The notes under the pieces were generated by a model, which did not search any database, was not told the DNA's origin, and worked only from the letters and a program-made list of their open reading frames with translations. Position numbers and translations under genes: made by a program. From JAKEHA01 sp964560355 (lineage in GTDB: Bacteria > Krumholzibacteriota > Krumholzibacteriia > WVZY01 > JAKEHA01), in contig CAZLLI010000033.1 of NCBI GenBank assembly GCA_964560355.1, positions 1 to 28,729 on the forward strand: a stretch of 28,729 nt of DNA, written 5' to 3'. Every line of letters begins with the position of its first letter. Position 1 is the first letter of the stretch. Below, piece by piece: positions 15,157 to 21,760 of the stretch.

Positions 15157-16134
15157 ATGACCGCCGACAAGCCAATGGTGACCAACGACGGCGCGGTTTT
15201 CGAACCCGTAACCGCGTTCACGACGCCCGCGCTCGGGTTCGATTTTCCCGGCCTCGAAGTGGGCGTCGCCGAGTACGCGGAAGGGCCGACGGGCTGCACG
15301 GTGCTCCACTTCCCGCGCGGCGCGACCTGCGTCGCCGACGTGCGCGGCGGCGCGCCCGGCACCATCCTCACGCACCGCGAAGGTTGGGTCGACGCCATCT
15401 GCCTGGCGGGCGGGTCGGTCTACGGACTCGAAGCGTCCGCGGGCGTCAACGCGGAGCTACTCGCGCGCAAGAACTACGACACCGACTGGAACAACATCGC
15501 GATCGTGTCGGGTGCCGTGATCTTCGACTTCAATCGCTTTCGCGCCAACAAAGCAATTTATCCCGACAAGGCGCTCGGTCGCGCAGCCTTGCGCGCGGCG
15601 CGCGCGGGGTCGTTTCCGTTAGGGGCGCGCGGCGCCGGCGTGTGCGCGTCGGTCGGGAAGTGGCTCCGCGACGCGTACGATTTGGAGCGCTCGGGACAGG
15701 GCGCGGCGGTGTATGCGTCGGGCGACGTGCGCGTGGCCGCATTCACGGTGGTGAACGCGGTGGGCGCATTGGTGGATCGAAGCGGCCACGCGGTGCGCGG
15801 GCACGTCGACCCCAAGACGGGTCGTCGCGTGCGCGTGGGCGAAGTGGTCGCGATTCGCTCCGACACGCCCGCGCCGCTCGAGCCGCCGCCCGGCAACACC
15901 ACGCTGACCGTGATCGTCACCAATCAAACCATGGGTATTCGCGAGCTCAATCAAATGGCGCGCCAAGTGCACAGCTCGATGGCGCGCGCCATCGATCCGT
16001 TCCATACCATGTACGACGGCGACGTGCTCTACTGCGTGACGACGAACGCGTTGAGCCCTGCGCCGCTCTCCTACAACGAAGTCAGCTACATCGCGTCCGA
16101 ATTGGCGTGGGACGCGGTGCTGCGGAGCTTCTAG
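15157..16134 (+). CDS. P1 family peptidase (DmpA/S58-like Ntn hydrolase)
   Basis: This 325-residue protein resembles DmpA/BapA-type N-terminal-nucleophile aminopeptidases, which self-cleave to expose a Ser or Thr. The fold-defining blocks are VGVAEYAEGPTGCTVL, GGAPGTILTHREGWVDAICLAGGSVYGLEAS and GARGAGVCASVGKWL. The likely self-cleavage site is PGN|TTLTVIVTN, giving T248 as nucleophile. DGDVLYCVTT near the C-terminus is also typical. There is no signal peptide, so it should be cytoplasmic and act on short peptides. I chose 15157 because of the promoter spacing; an ATG at 15136 would precede the -10 element and one at 15178 is also possible. The family normally needs the N-terminal segment seen here. 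Confidence 0.88.
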   Translation: MTADKPMVTNDGAVFEPVTAFTTPALGFDFPGLEVGVAEYAEGPTGCTVLHFPRGATCVADVRGGAPGTILTHREGWVDAICLAGGSVYGLEASAGVNAELLARKNYDTDWNNIAIVSGAVIFDFNRFRANKAIYPDKALGRAALRAARAGSFPLGARGAGVCASVGKWLRDAYDLERSGQGAAVYASGDVRVAAFTVVNAVGALVDRSGHAVRGHVDPKTGRRVRVGEVVAIRSDTPAPLEPPPGNTTLTVIVTNQTMGIRELNQMARQVHSSMARAIDPFHTMYDGDVLYCVTTNALSPAPLSYNEVSYIASELAWDAVLRSF

Positions 16135-16180
16135 CATCATGAAGTGGATGATTGTTTACCGCCAGTGTGGGAGTTTGTAG

Positions 16181-16768
16181 ATGAGTTCACGAGTGACGAA
16201 GATTCGGTGCGCGTGGCCGGGCACCGACCCTCTCATGCTCGCGTACCACGACGAGGAGTGGGGGACGCCGCTCCACGACGACCGCCTGCTGTTCGAGTTC
16301 TTGATCCTCGAAGGCGCGCAGGCGGGGCTTTCGTGGCGCACGATCCTCAACAAGCGCGAGAATTATCGCCGCGCCTTCGACCGCTTCGACGCGAAGAAGG
16401 TCGCGCGCTACGACGCGCGCAAGAAGAAGCAGCTCCTTTCCGACCCCGGCATCGTGCGCAATCGTCTGAAGGTCGACTCCGCGATCGACAACGCGCGCGC
16501 GTTCCTCGACGTGCAAGACGAATTCGGGAGCTTCGACGCGTACATCTGGCGCTTCGTCGACGGCAAGCCGGTCCGTAACCACGTTCGCGCGCTCAAGGAC
16601 ATCCCCGCCAGCACCAAGCAATCCGACGCGATGAGCAAGGACCTGAAAAAGCGCGGCTTTCGTTTCGTGGGGTCGACCATTTGCTACGCGTTCATGCAGG
16701 CGACCGGCATGGTCAACGACCACGTGGTCGATTGCTTCCGCCACCGCGCGGTGAACAAGCTGCGATGA
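16181..16768 (+). CDS. tag: DNA-3-methyladenine glycosylase I
   Basis: This 195-residue protein aligns by eye along the whole of E. coli Tag: IRCAWPGTDPLMLAYHDEEWGTP, LEGAQAGLSWRTILNKRENYR, GIVRNRLKVDSAIDNARAFL, SDAMSKDLKKRGFRFVGSTICYAFMQATGMVNDHVVDC. The zinc-binding set Cys10, His23, His181 and Cys185 is present, as is the base-pocket Glu in LEGAQAG (E44). It excises 3-methyladenine from alkylated DNA to start base-excision repair. GGGAG lies 7 nt upstream of the ATG. Its TGA overlaps the start of the next gene (ATGA), so the two are co-translated. Confidence 0.95.
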   Translation: MSSRVTKIRCAWPGTDPLMLAYHDEEWGTPLHDDRLLFEFLILEGAQAGLSWRTILNKRENYRRAFDRFDAKKVARYDARKKKQLLSDPGIVRNRLKVDSAIDNARAFLDVQDEFGSFDAYIWRFVDGKPVRNHVRALKDIPASTKQSDAMSKDLKKRGFRFVGSTICYAFMQATGMVNDHVVDCFRHRAVNKLR

Positions 16769-17169
16769 CGGAGAACGAGACGGCAAGCGAGACGGGTGGC
16801 GCCGAAACGGGGCCCCCGCGGGCGGCTAGCACGCGGGGTGGTGAGGCGACAGGACCCGTCTCGCGGAATGGCCTCTGGCATCGCCTCAAGGCGCGCTGGG
16901 GTGTCACCGACTGGGGCATGGTGGCGATCATCGTCGCGTTTTCGATCGCGGGCAGTTTGGTGCTCAAGATCGGTCGCCCCATCGTCGACTTCATCGTGCC
17001 CGAAACCGCGCCGCGCTGGGTGTGGTGGACGGTGAAGATCCTGGTCATCGTCCCCGTCTACGAAGTCATTCTGGTCTCGGTGGGGACGCTCCTCGGCCAG
17101 GGGCGCTTTTTCCGCGACAAGCAGCGCCGCGCGCTGCGCTTCCTCGCGCGGCCGTTTCGCCGGCGTTGA
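16765..17169 (+). CDS. DUF6787-like small membrane protein
   Basis: This 134-residue protein has a low-complexity hydrophilic N-terminus (about residues 1-35, rich in Glu, Thr and Gly). Next comes LKARWGVTDWGMVAIIVAFSIAGS, one helix, a short loop with the Trp-rich PRWVWWTVKI, a second helix (VIVPVYEVILVSVGTLLG) and the closing GQGRFFRDKQRRALRF. The RWGV, GS and GQ-x-RFF landmarks match the DUF6787 family as I remember it, which has no known function. The basic tail suggests a cytoplasmic C-terminus. The ATG overlaps the tag stop in an ATGA. I infer no direct link to DNA repair beyond this coupling. Confidence 0.7.
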   Translation: MTENETASETGGAETGPPRAASTRGGEATGPVSRNGLWHRLKARWGVTDWGMVAIIVAFSIAGSLVLKIGRPIVDFIVPETAPRWVWWTVKILVIVPVYEVILVSVGTLLGQGRFFRDKQRRALRFLARPFRRR

Positions 17170-17194
17170 CGCCCCCGAGCGAGTGCGCTATCCT
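17166..17194 (+). promoter_or_regulatory. Sigma-70 promoter giving a near-leaderless GyrI-like mRNA
   Basis: TTGACG (17166-17171), an exact 17-nt spacer and TATCCT (17189-17194) are followed 9 nt later by the ATG at 17204. The predicted start is about 17201, leaving GAC before the ATG. No Shine-Dalgarno is present. The -35 overlaps the stop of the preceding gene. Confidence 0.65.
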
Positions 17195-17203
17195 GGCCCC
17201 GAC

Positions 17204-17671
17204 ATGCCGTACCAGGTGGAGATTCGAACCGTCCAGCCCCAGCACGTGATGAGTATCCGCGCGAAGTGTCACGTCGCGGAATTGGGCGCGATGCTGTCCG
17301 AAATCCTCCCCGAAGTGTGGCGCTACATTCGCAAGAGCGGTGTCGCGCCGAGCGGCCCGCCCTTCACGCGCTACCACGGCTTCGACGACGATCGCGTCGA
17401 CATCGAAGGCGGTCTGCCGGTGCCGGCGCCGCTTCCCGGCGAAGGACGCATCGTCGCGGGGACGCTGCCGGGCGGACCGGTCGCGACCACCGTCCACTTG
17501 GGTCCATACGACAAACTCCCCGACGCGCACGACGCGCTCCACGTCTGGCTCGAAGAGAACCACAAGCATTCCGTCGGGCCGCAGTGGGAGTTGTACTGGA
17601 CCGACCCGGGCCTGGAGCCCGATCCCAACAAGTGGAAGACCGAACTGATGTGGCCGATCGACAAGCCCTAG
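17204..17671 (+). CDS. GyrI-like (AraC effector-binding fold) small-molecule-binding protein
   Basis: This 155-residue stand-alone domain resembles the GyrI-like/BmrR C-terminal effector-binding fold: VEIRTVQPQHVMSIRAKCHVAELG at the start, then RYHGFDDDRVDIEGGLPV, GRIVAGTLPGGPVATTVHLGPYDKLPDAHDALHVWL and WELYWTDPG near the end. The hydrophobic cavity of this fold binds lipophilic cations, and some members hydrolyse cyclopropanoid toxins. There is no DNA-binding domain, so it is not a regulator by itself. Its own promoter places it at the head of a run with purT 26 nt downstream. The N-terminal ATG is fixed by the promoter position. Confidence 0.78.
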   Translation: MPYQVEIRTVQPQHVMSIRAKCHVAELGAMLSEILPEVWRYIRKSGVAPSGPPFTRYHGFDDDRVDIEGGLPVPAPLPGEGRIVAGTLPGGPVATTVHLGPYDKLPDAHDALHVWLEENHKHSVGPQWELYWTDPGLEPDPNKWKTELMWPIDKP

Positions 17672-17697
17672 CAGTCGCGCGCGCCGCGCGCCCATCC

Positions 17698-18867
17698 ATG
17701 AACAAGCACGTCGACAAGATCATGCTCCTCGGCTCGGGCGAGCTGGGGAAGGAAGTCGTCATCTCCGCCAAGCGCCTTGGCAAGACAGTGGTCGCGGTCG
17801 ATCGCTACGCGGGCGCGCCCGCGATGCAAGTCGCGGATCACTTCGAAGTGATCAACATGCTCGACGCGGGCGAGTTGGGGCGCGTGGTCGCCAAGCATCG
17901 CCCCGACATGATCGTCCCCGAGATCGAAGCCATCCGCACCGAACGCCTGCGCGACTTCGAGCGCAACGGCATCACCGTGATCCCCACCGCCGAAGCGACC
18001 TACCTCACCATGAACCGCGTCGCGATTCGCGAGGTGGCGTCGAAGGAGCTGGGGATTCGCACCGCGCGCTACGCGTACGCGACCTCGCTGGAAGAATTGC
18101 GCAAGGCCGCCGTCGACGTCGGGATTCCGTGCGTGGTGAAACCCGTGATGTCGTCGTCGGGCAAGGGGCAGTCGACCGTCGGCACCGCCGACCAGCTGGG
18201 CGCGGCGTGGGACTACGCGTGCAGCAACATGCGCGGCGACGAAAAGAAAGTCATCATCGAAGAGTTCGTGCGCTTCCACCTCGAGATCACGCTGCTCACG
18301 ATTCGCCAGTGGGACGGCCCCACGCTGTTCGTGAGCCCGGTGGGTCACCGCCAGGAGCGCGGCGACTACCAGGAATCGTGGATGCCGGCCGAGATGACGT
18401 CGGCGCAGCTCGAAGAGGCGCAGCACATCGCGAAGAAGGTCACCGACCGCTTGGGCGGCGCGGGCATTTTCGGCGTCGAGTTTTTCATCACCAAGGACGA
18501 AGTCATCTTTTCGGAGCTGTCGCCGCGCCCGCACGACACCGGCATGGTGACCATGATCTCGCAGGATCTCTCCGAGTTCGATCTGCACGTGCGCGCGATC
18601 CTCGGTCTCCCGATCCCCGCCGTCACCTACTACGGCGCATCCGCGTCCGCGGTGATTCTCGCCGACCGCGAGTCGCCGCGCGTCGCCGGCTACGACGGGC
18701 TCGAGAAGGCGCTCGCTATTCCCAACGCGCAGGTGCGCATCTTCGGCAAGCCCGACACGCGCAAGTACCGCCGCATGGGGGTGGCACTCGCGCGCGCGGA
18801 GAGCGTCGATGCGGCGCGGAGAATCGCCAAGGAAGCCGCCGACTGCATCACCATTCGCTACGCGTAG
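17698..18867 (+). CDS. purT: Formate-dependent phosphoribosylglycinamide formyltransferase
   Basis: This 389-residue ATP-grasp enzyme is almost the length of E. coli PurT (392). It makes formyl-GAR from formate, ATP and GAR in de novo purine synthesis. Landmarks are IMLLGSGELGKEV at the N-terminus, PEIEAIRTERL, the ATP-grasp loop KPVMSSSGKGQS, IIEEFVRFHLEITLLT, GVEFFITKDEVIFSELSPRPHDTGMVT and FGKPDTRKYRRMGVALA at the C-terminus. The GELGKE loop and SPRPHDTG are characteristic of PurT over PurK. It lies 26 nt after the GyrI-like gene, without a visible Shine-Dalgarno, and is followed 19 nt later by the next gene. Confidence 0.95.
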   Translation: MNKHVDKIMLLGSGELGKEVVISAKRLGKTVVAVDRYAGAPAMQVADHFEVINMLDAGELGRVVAKHRPDMIVPEIEAIRTERLRDFERNGITVIPTAEATYLTMNRVAIREVASKELGIRTARYAYATSLEELRKAAVDVGIPCVVKPVMSSSGKGQSTVGTADQLGAAWDYACSNMRGDEKKVIIEEFVRFHLEITLLTIRQWDGPTLFVSPVGHRQERGDYQESWMPAEMTSAQLEEAQHIAKKVTDRLGGAGIFGVEFFITKDEVIFSELSPRPHDTGMVTMISQDLSEFDLHVRAILGLPIPAVTYYGASASAVILADRESPRVAGYDGLEKALAIPNAQVRIFGKPDTRKYRRMGVALARAESVDAARRIAKEAADCITIRYA

Positions 18868-18886
18868 CGCGTTCCTTAGTTACACG

Positions 18887-19615
18887 ATGAGATTCACCTG
18901 GCTCGGCGGTCCTTCGTTCGTGCTCGAACTGGGGCCGTTTCGCTTGCTCGGCGACCCCGTGCTCGCGGATCGCATCGAATTGCCCGGCGCGGGCGCGGTG
19001 ACGCGCGCGACGCGGGCCCCGTCCGCCGACGCTTTGGGCGACGTGGACGCGACGCTCGTCACGTCGCTCCGCCCCGACCACTTCGACGCGGCCGCGCTCG
19101 CGCGGCGCGACGTCGGTAGGGTGGTATGTCCCGCGGCGACGCCGCTCGCGCACGCGCGCACGCTGTCGTGGGGCGAATCGATGCGGCTCGAAAGAGCGGG
19201 GATGACGCTCACCATCACCGCGGTGCCGGCGGGCGCGTCGACCGCGTCCTCCGATCGCGACAACGGCTACTTTCTTCGACTCGAAGGCGGACCGCAGCCC
19301 GTGACCGCGTACGTCACCGGCGACGTGCTGTTTTCGGAGTCGACGCGCGAACTGCAGCGCACGCACGGGTACGCGAACCTGCTTGTGCTGTACGCCGGCG
19401 CCGAGCGCGCGCCCGACGGAACCCTGCGCAGCGCGGATTCCAAAGAAGCGATGCAGATCGTGTACCGCATGCAGCCCAACGCCATCGCCGTCGTCCACCA
19501 CACCACCTTCTCCCACTACCGCGAAGCACTCGAGCCCCTGCTCGACAAGATCTCGCTCACCATCTACGAGAAGCGCCTGCGTCGACTGCAGGAAGGCGAG
19601 TCGTTCGAGAAGTAG
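18887..19615 (+). CDS. MBL-fold (UlaG-like) protein with degenerate metal site
   Basis: This 242-residue protein opens with MRFTWLGGPSFVLELGPFRLLGDPVL, the UlaG-like metallo-beta-lactamase start. The usual HxHxDH becomes S60-L-R62-P-D64-H65, so the first two His ligands are missing while Asp and the final His remain. A metal-bridging Asp equivalent is in YVTGDVLF, and a late His pair is in AVVHHTTFSHY. The fold seems intact but at most one metal could bind normally. It may be a non-catalytic or differently metallated relative of lactonases and phosphodiesterases. It lies 19 nt after purT, possibly in its operon. Convergent genes follow with a large inverted repeat between them. Confidence 0.72.
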   Translation: MRFTWLGGPSFVLELGPFRLLGDPVLADRIELPGAGAVTRATRAPSADALGDVDATLVTSLRPDHFDAAALARRDVGRVVCPAATPLAHARTLSWGESMRLERAGMTLTITAVPAGASTASSDRDNGYFLRLEGGPQPVTAYVTGDVLFSESTRELQRTHGYANLLVLYAGAERAPDGTLRSADSKEAMQIVYRMQPNAIAVVHHTTFSHYREALEPLLDKISLTIYEKRLRRLQEGESFEK

Positions 19616-19623
19616 CGGGCCGA

Positions 19624-19706
19624 CACGATCGTTCCCTCTCCGCTCAGGTCCTCGTGCGAGACATTTGGTATCGCACTGCGGAAATCGCGTCGAGGGATCG
19701 ATCGTG
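19624..19706. repeat. Nested inverted repeat between convergent genes
   Basis: The outer arms CACGATCGTTCCCTC (19624-19638) and GAGGGATCGATCGTG (19692-19706) are complementary at 14 of 15 positions. Inside lie perfect arms GTGCGA (19654-19659) and TCGCAC (19671-19676) with an 11-nt loop. The structure fills almost all of the 95-nt gap between the MBL-fold gene and the PH-domain gene. It may end both transcripts or stabilise their 3' ends. No clear U-run follows. Confidence 0.7.
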
Positions 19707-19710
19707 CCGG

Positions 19711-21222
19711 CTACCAGCGGAAGGCGGTTTGGTTGACGCGCGCTTCCAGGTCTGCGAACACCGCACGCGCGGCGTCGACGGAGAGGTGGGAGATCGAGAT
19801 GCGGTGCGACCCACCGCCCGCGGTGTCGGCGGCGATGCTCGCCATCTTCCAGCGCCGGTCGAAGGGTGATTCGCCCATGCGAATCGCTTGCACCTTGGCG
19901 TAGCGCGCGAGGCTCGCGCTCTTCCACAGCCAGCCGCCGCGACACGCGACGCGATCGTCGGTGAGCGCGTAGTGGAACGCGCGCGCGCGCTTGCGCGCCA
20001 CCACGTAGGCGATGACGGCGAGGACGAGCGACACCGTCAGCGCGCGCATGGGTACGAACCACATCACTACCAAGGTGCCCAGCGCGATCACGCGCAGCCA
20101 CGAGCGAAATTCCCGGTAGCCCGAGCGCGGGTCGACGTCTCTCCACTCCATGGCGTCGAAGCCGGGTCCGGGCACCACGTCGGCGAGGAGTACGTCGACG
20201 TCGGCGCGGCGCAGCGTGGGCGCGAGCCACTCGCGGCTCACGCTCGCCTGGGTGTCGCCGCCCGCCGTTTGCACGCGCATCTCGACGCGACCGAACGCGC
20301 GCTGGAGCGGCGACTGCCGCATCGTCACCAGCTGGACGCGGCGCAGCGGAATCACCGCGTGTACCTTCGTGAACAACCCGCACGACGTGCGCAATTCGTC
20401 GCCCGTGCGCGTAAGGGTGAAGTCGTACAGGCGCACGATCGCCCACCCGACCGACAAGAGACGCACCACGATCAGAAACGCGATGAAGATGCCGACCAGC
20501 GTCGCGATGACGGCGACGTTCCAGTCGTGAAACAGCCCGTGGTCGATGGCCCAGCGCACCAGGCGGCGAATGTTGGCGGAACCGGCGATGTTGGTGTCGA
20601 GGATGTTCGCCTCCCACAGCACGCCGAGCGCGGCCGCGACCACGATGCCGCCGCGGTTCTGTACCAGGCCGAAGATGGCGAGCTCGCGCAGCCCCAGGCG
20701 AACCAGCGTGCGCGTCGGCGTGGCGGGCGCTTCCTCGGTCGGCCCGACGGCGTCGACGGGCGTCGCGTCCTCGCTCGCGGCGACCGCGGCGAGGCGCTTG
20801 CCTTCGAAGACATGGTGGCGCATCTCCTCGACCGCTTCCAGCGACAGCACGCGCAAGCGCGCCTCCTGCTCCTTGCCGCCGCCCGTTTCCACGCGCACCT
20901 CCGCGACACCGAGCGCGCGGTGGAGCGGGTTGCGCACCGATTCGATGTTCTGGATGCGCGCGTAGCGAATGTGGCGTTCGTTGCGGAACAGGAGGCCGGT
21001 GCGAACAATCAACTCGTCGTCGGCGAAGGCGTAGCGCGTCGTGAAGTAGCGAAACACCGCGTACAGCGCGGTGGGGATCGAGAACCACAGCGCCCAGATG
21101 TCCCACGTCGACGCGCGCGCGGTGAAGAGAAGAAATCCGGCCGGGAGCAGGAGCCCGCGCAGCGCTCCCAACACCAGGAAGATGGGCGAAAGCGGGTGCA
21201 GGCGCCGGCTAGACCCCGTCAT
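19711..21222 (-). CDS. Large bacterial-PH-domain membrane protein (YdbT-like)
   Basis: This 503-residue integral membrane protein contains three bacterial PH (bPH2/DUF304) modules. Module 1 shows YAFADDELIVRTGLLFRNERHIRYARIQNIESVRNPLHRALGVAEVRVETGG. Module 2 has RTSCGLFTKVHAVIPLRRVQLV and SPLQRAFGRVEMRVQTAGGD. Module 3 has YALTDDRVACRGGWLWKSASLARYAKVQAIR. Hydrophobic segments come before each module (near residues 10-35, 38-60, 180-200, 225-255 and 370-405). I chose MTGSSRRLHPLSP because the hydrophobic region begins there. This is the B. subtilis YdbT type of architecture, of unclear function. The start overlaps the end of the small PH gene by 14 nt. Confidence 0.85.
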   Translation of the reverse strand: MTGSSRRLHPLSPIFLVLGALRGLLLPAGFLLFTARASTWDIWALWFSIPTALYAVFRYFTTRYAFADDELIVRTGLLFRNERHIRYARIQNIESVRNPLHRALGVAEVRVETGGGKEQEARLRVLSLEAVEEMRHHVFEGKRLAAVAASEDATPVDAVGPTEEAPATPTRTLVRLGLRELAIFGLVQNRGGIVVAAALGVLWEANILDTNIAGSANIRRLVRWAIDHGLFHDWNVAVIATLVGIFIAFLIVVRLLSVGWAIVRLYDFTLTRTGDELRTSCGLFTKVHAVIPLRRVQLVTMRQSPLQRAFGRVEMRVQTAGGDTQASVSREWLAPTLRRADVDVLLADVVPGPGFDAMEWRDVDPRSGYREFRSWLRVIALGTLVVMWFVPMRALTVSLVLAVIAYVVARKRARAFHYALTDDRVACRGGWLWKSASLARYAKVQAIRMGESPFDRRWKMASIAADTAGGGSHRISISHLSVDAARAVFADLEARVNQTAFRW

Positions 21223-21760
21223 GCTCGCCACCCGTGAGCAAGTGGTCGCGGATGCGCAGCGCGCGCTCGCGCGCGAGCCCCGCCAGCGTGACCTCCGAGT
21301 GCTCGGTGCCGGCGGTGAACACGTGCAGAGTCGACAGCTCGAAGTTGCGCTCGACCGGCCCCTGCGACACGTCGGTGTGCTGGATGCGCGAGCGCGGAAC
21401 ATTGATGACGTTGCGCCATAGCACGCCCTTCTGGATCTCGAGGCCGTCGTCGTCGACGCGGTAGGCGGTGTAGCGGTGCTCGAGCTCGGGCCAGCGCCAC
21501 GCCAGGACGACCAGGCCGACGATGACCGCCAGGATCGAGAATGGAATCAGAAGCCGGAGCACGCTCGGCATGTTGTCGATCGCGATGAACACGATGATGA
21601 ACGCGATCAGCAAACCGCTCGCGATGCCGAGCACGACGATGCCGCCCACCAGGCGGCCGTGCTGGAGGTGGCGCGGGTCGAGGTGGTGGAAGACGCCATC
21701 GGCGACGGGGGCGTCGGCGTCGGGTGCGTCGAGCGCGGGGACTTCGGGCTCGTCGCTCAC
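21209..21760 (-). CDS. Small bacterial-PH-domain membrane protein (YdbS-like)
   Basis: This 183-residue protein starts at a GTG (VSDEPEVPALDAPD) whose GTGA overlaps the kinase stop, with GGAG further upstream. An acidic N-terminus is followed by two hydrophobic helices (VGGIVVLGIASGLLIAFIIVFIA and LLIPFSILAVIVGLVVLAW). A single bPH2 domain then reads YRVDDDGLEIQKGVLWRNVINVPRSRIQHTDVSQGPVERNFELSTLHVFTAG. This is the small partner of the YdbS/YdbT-type pair; the two probably assemble in the membrane. It lies between the kinase gene and the large PH gene and overlaps both. Confidence 0.85.
   Translation of the reverse strand: MSDEPEVPALDAPDADAPVADGVFHHLDPRHLQHGRLVGGIVVLGIASGLLIAFIIVFIAIDNMPSVLRLLIPFSILAVIVGLVVLAWRWPELEHRYTAYRVDDDGLEIQKGVLWRNVINVPRSRIQHTDVSQGPVERNFELSTLHVFTAGTEHSEVTLAGLARERALRIRDHLLTGGEHDGV

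Noticed and set aside
17217..17235. T-loop-like GGTTCGAATC on the minus strand, suggesting a tRNA
   Set aside because: No acceptor stem, anticodon arm or CCA partner, and it lies inside the GyrI-like coding start.
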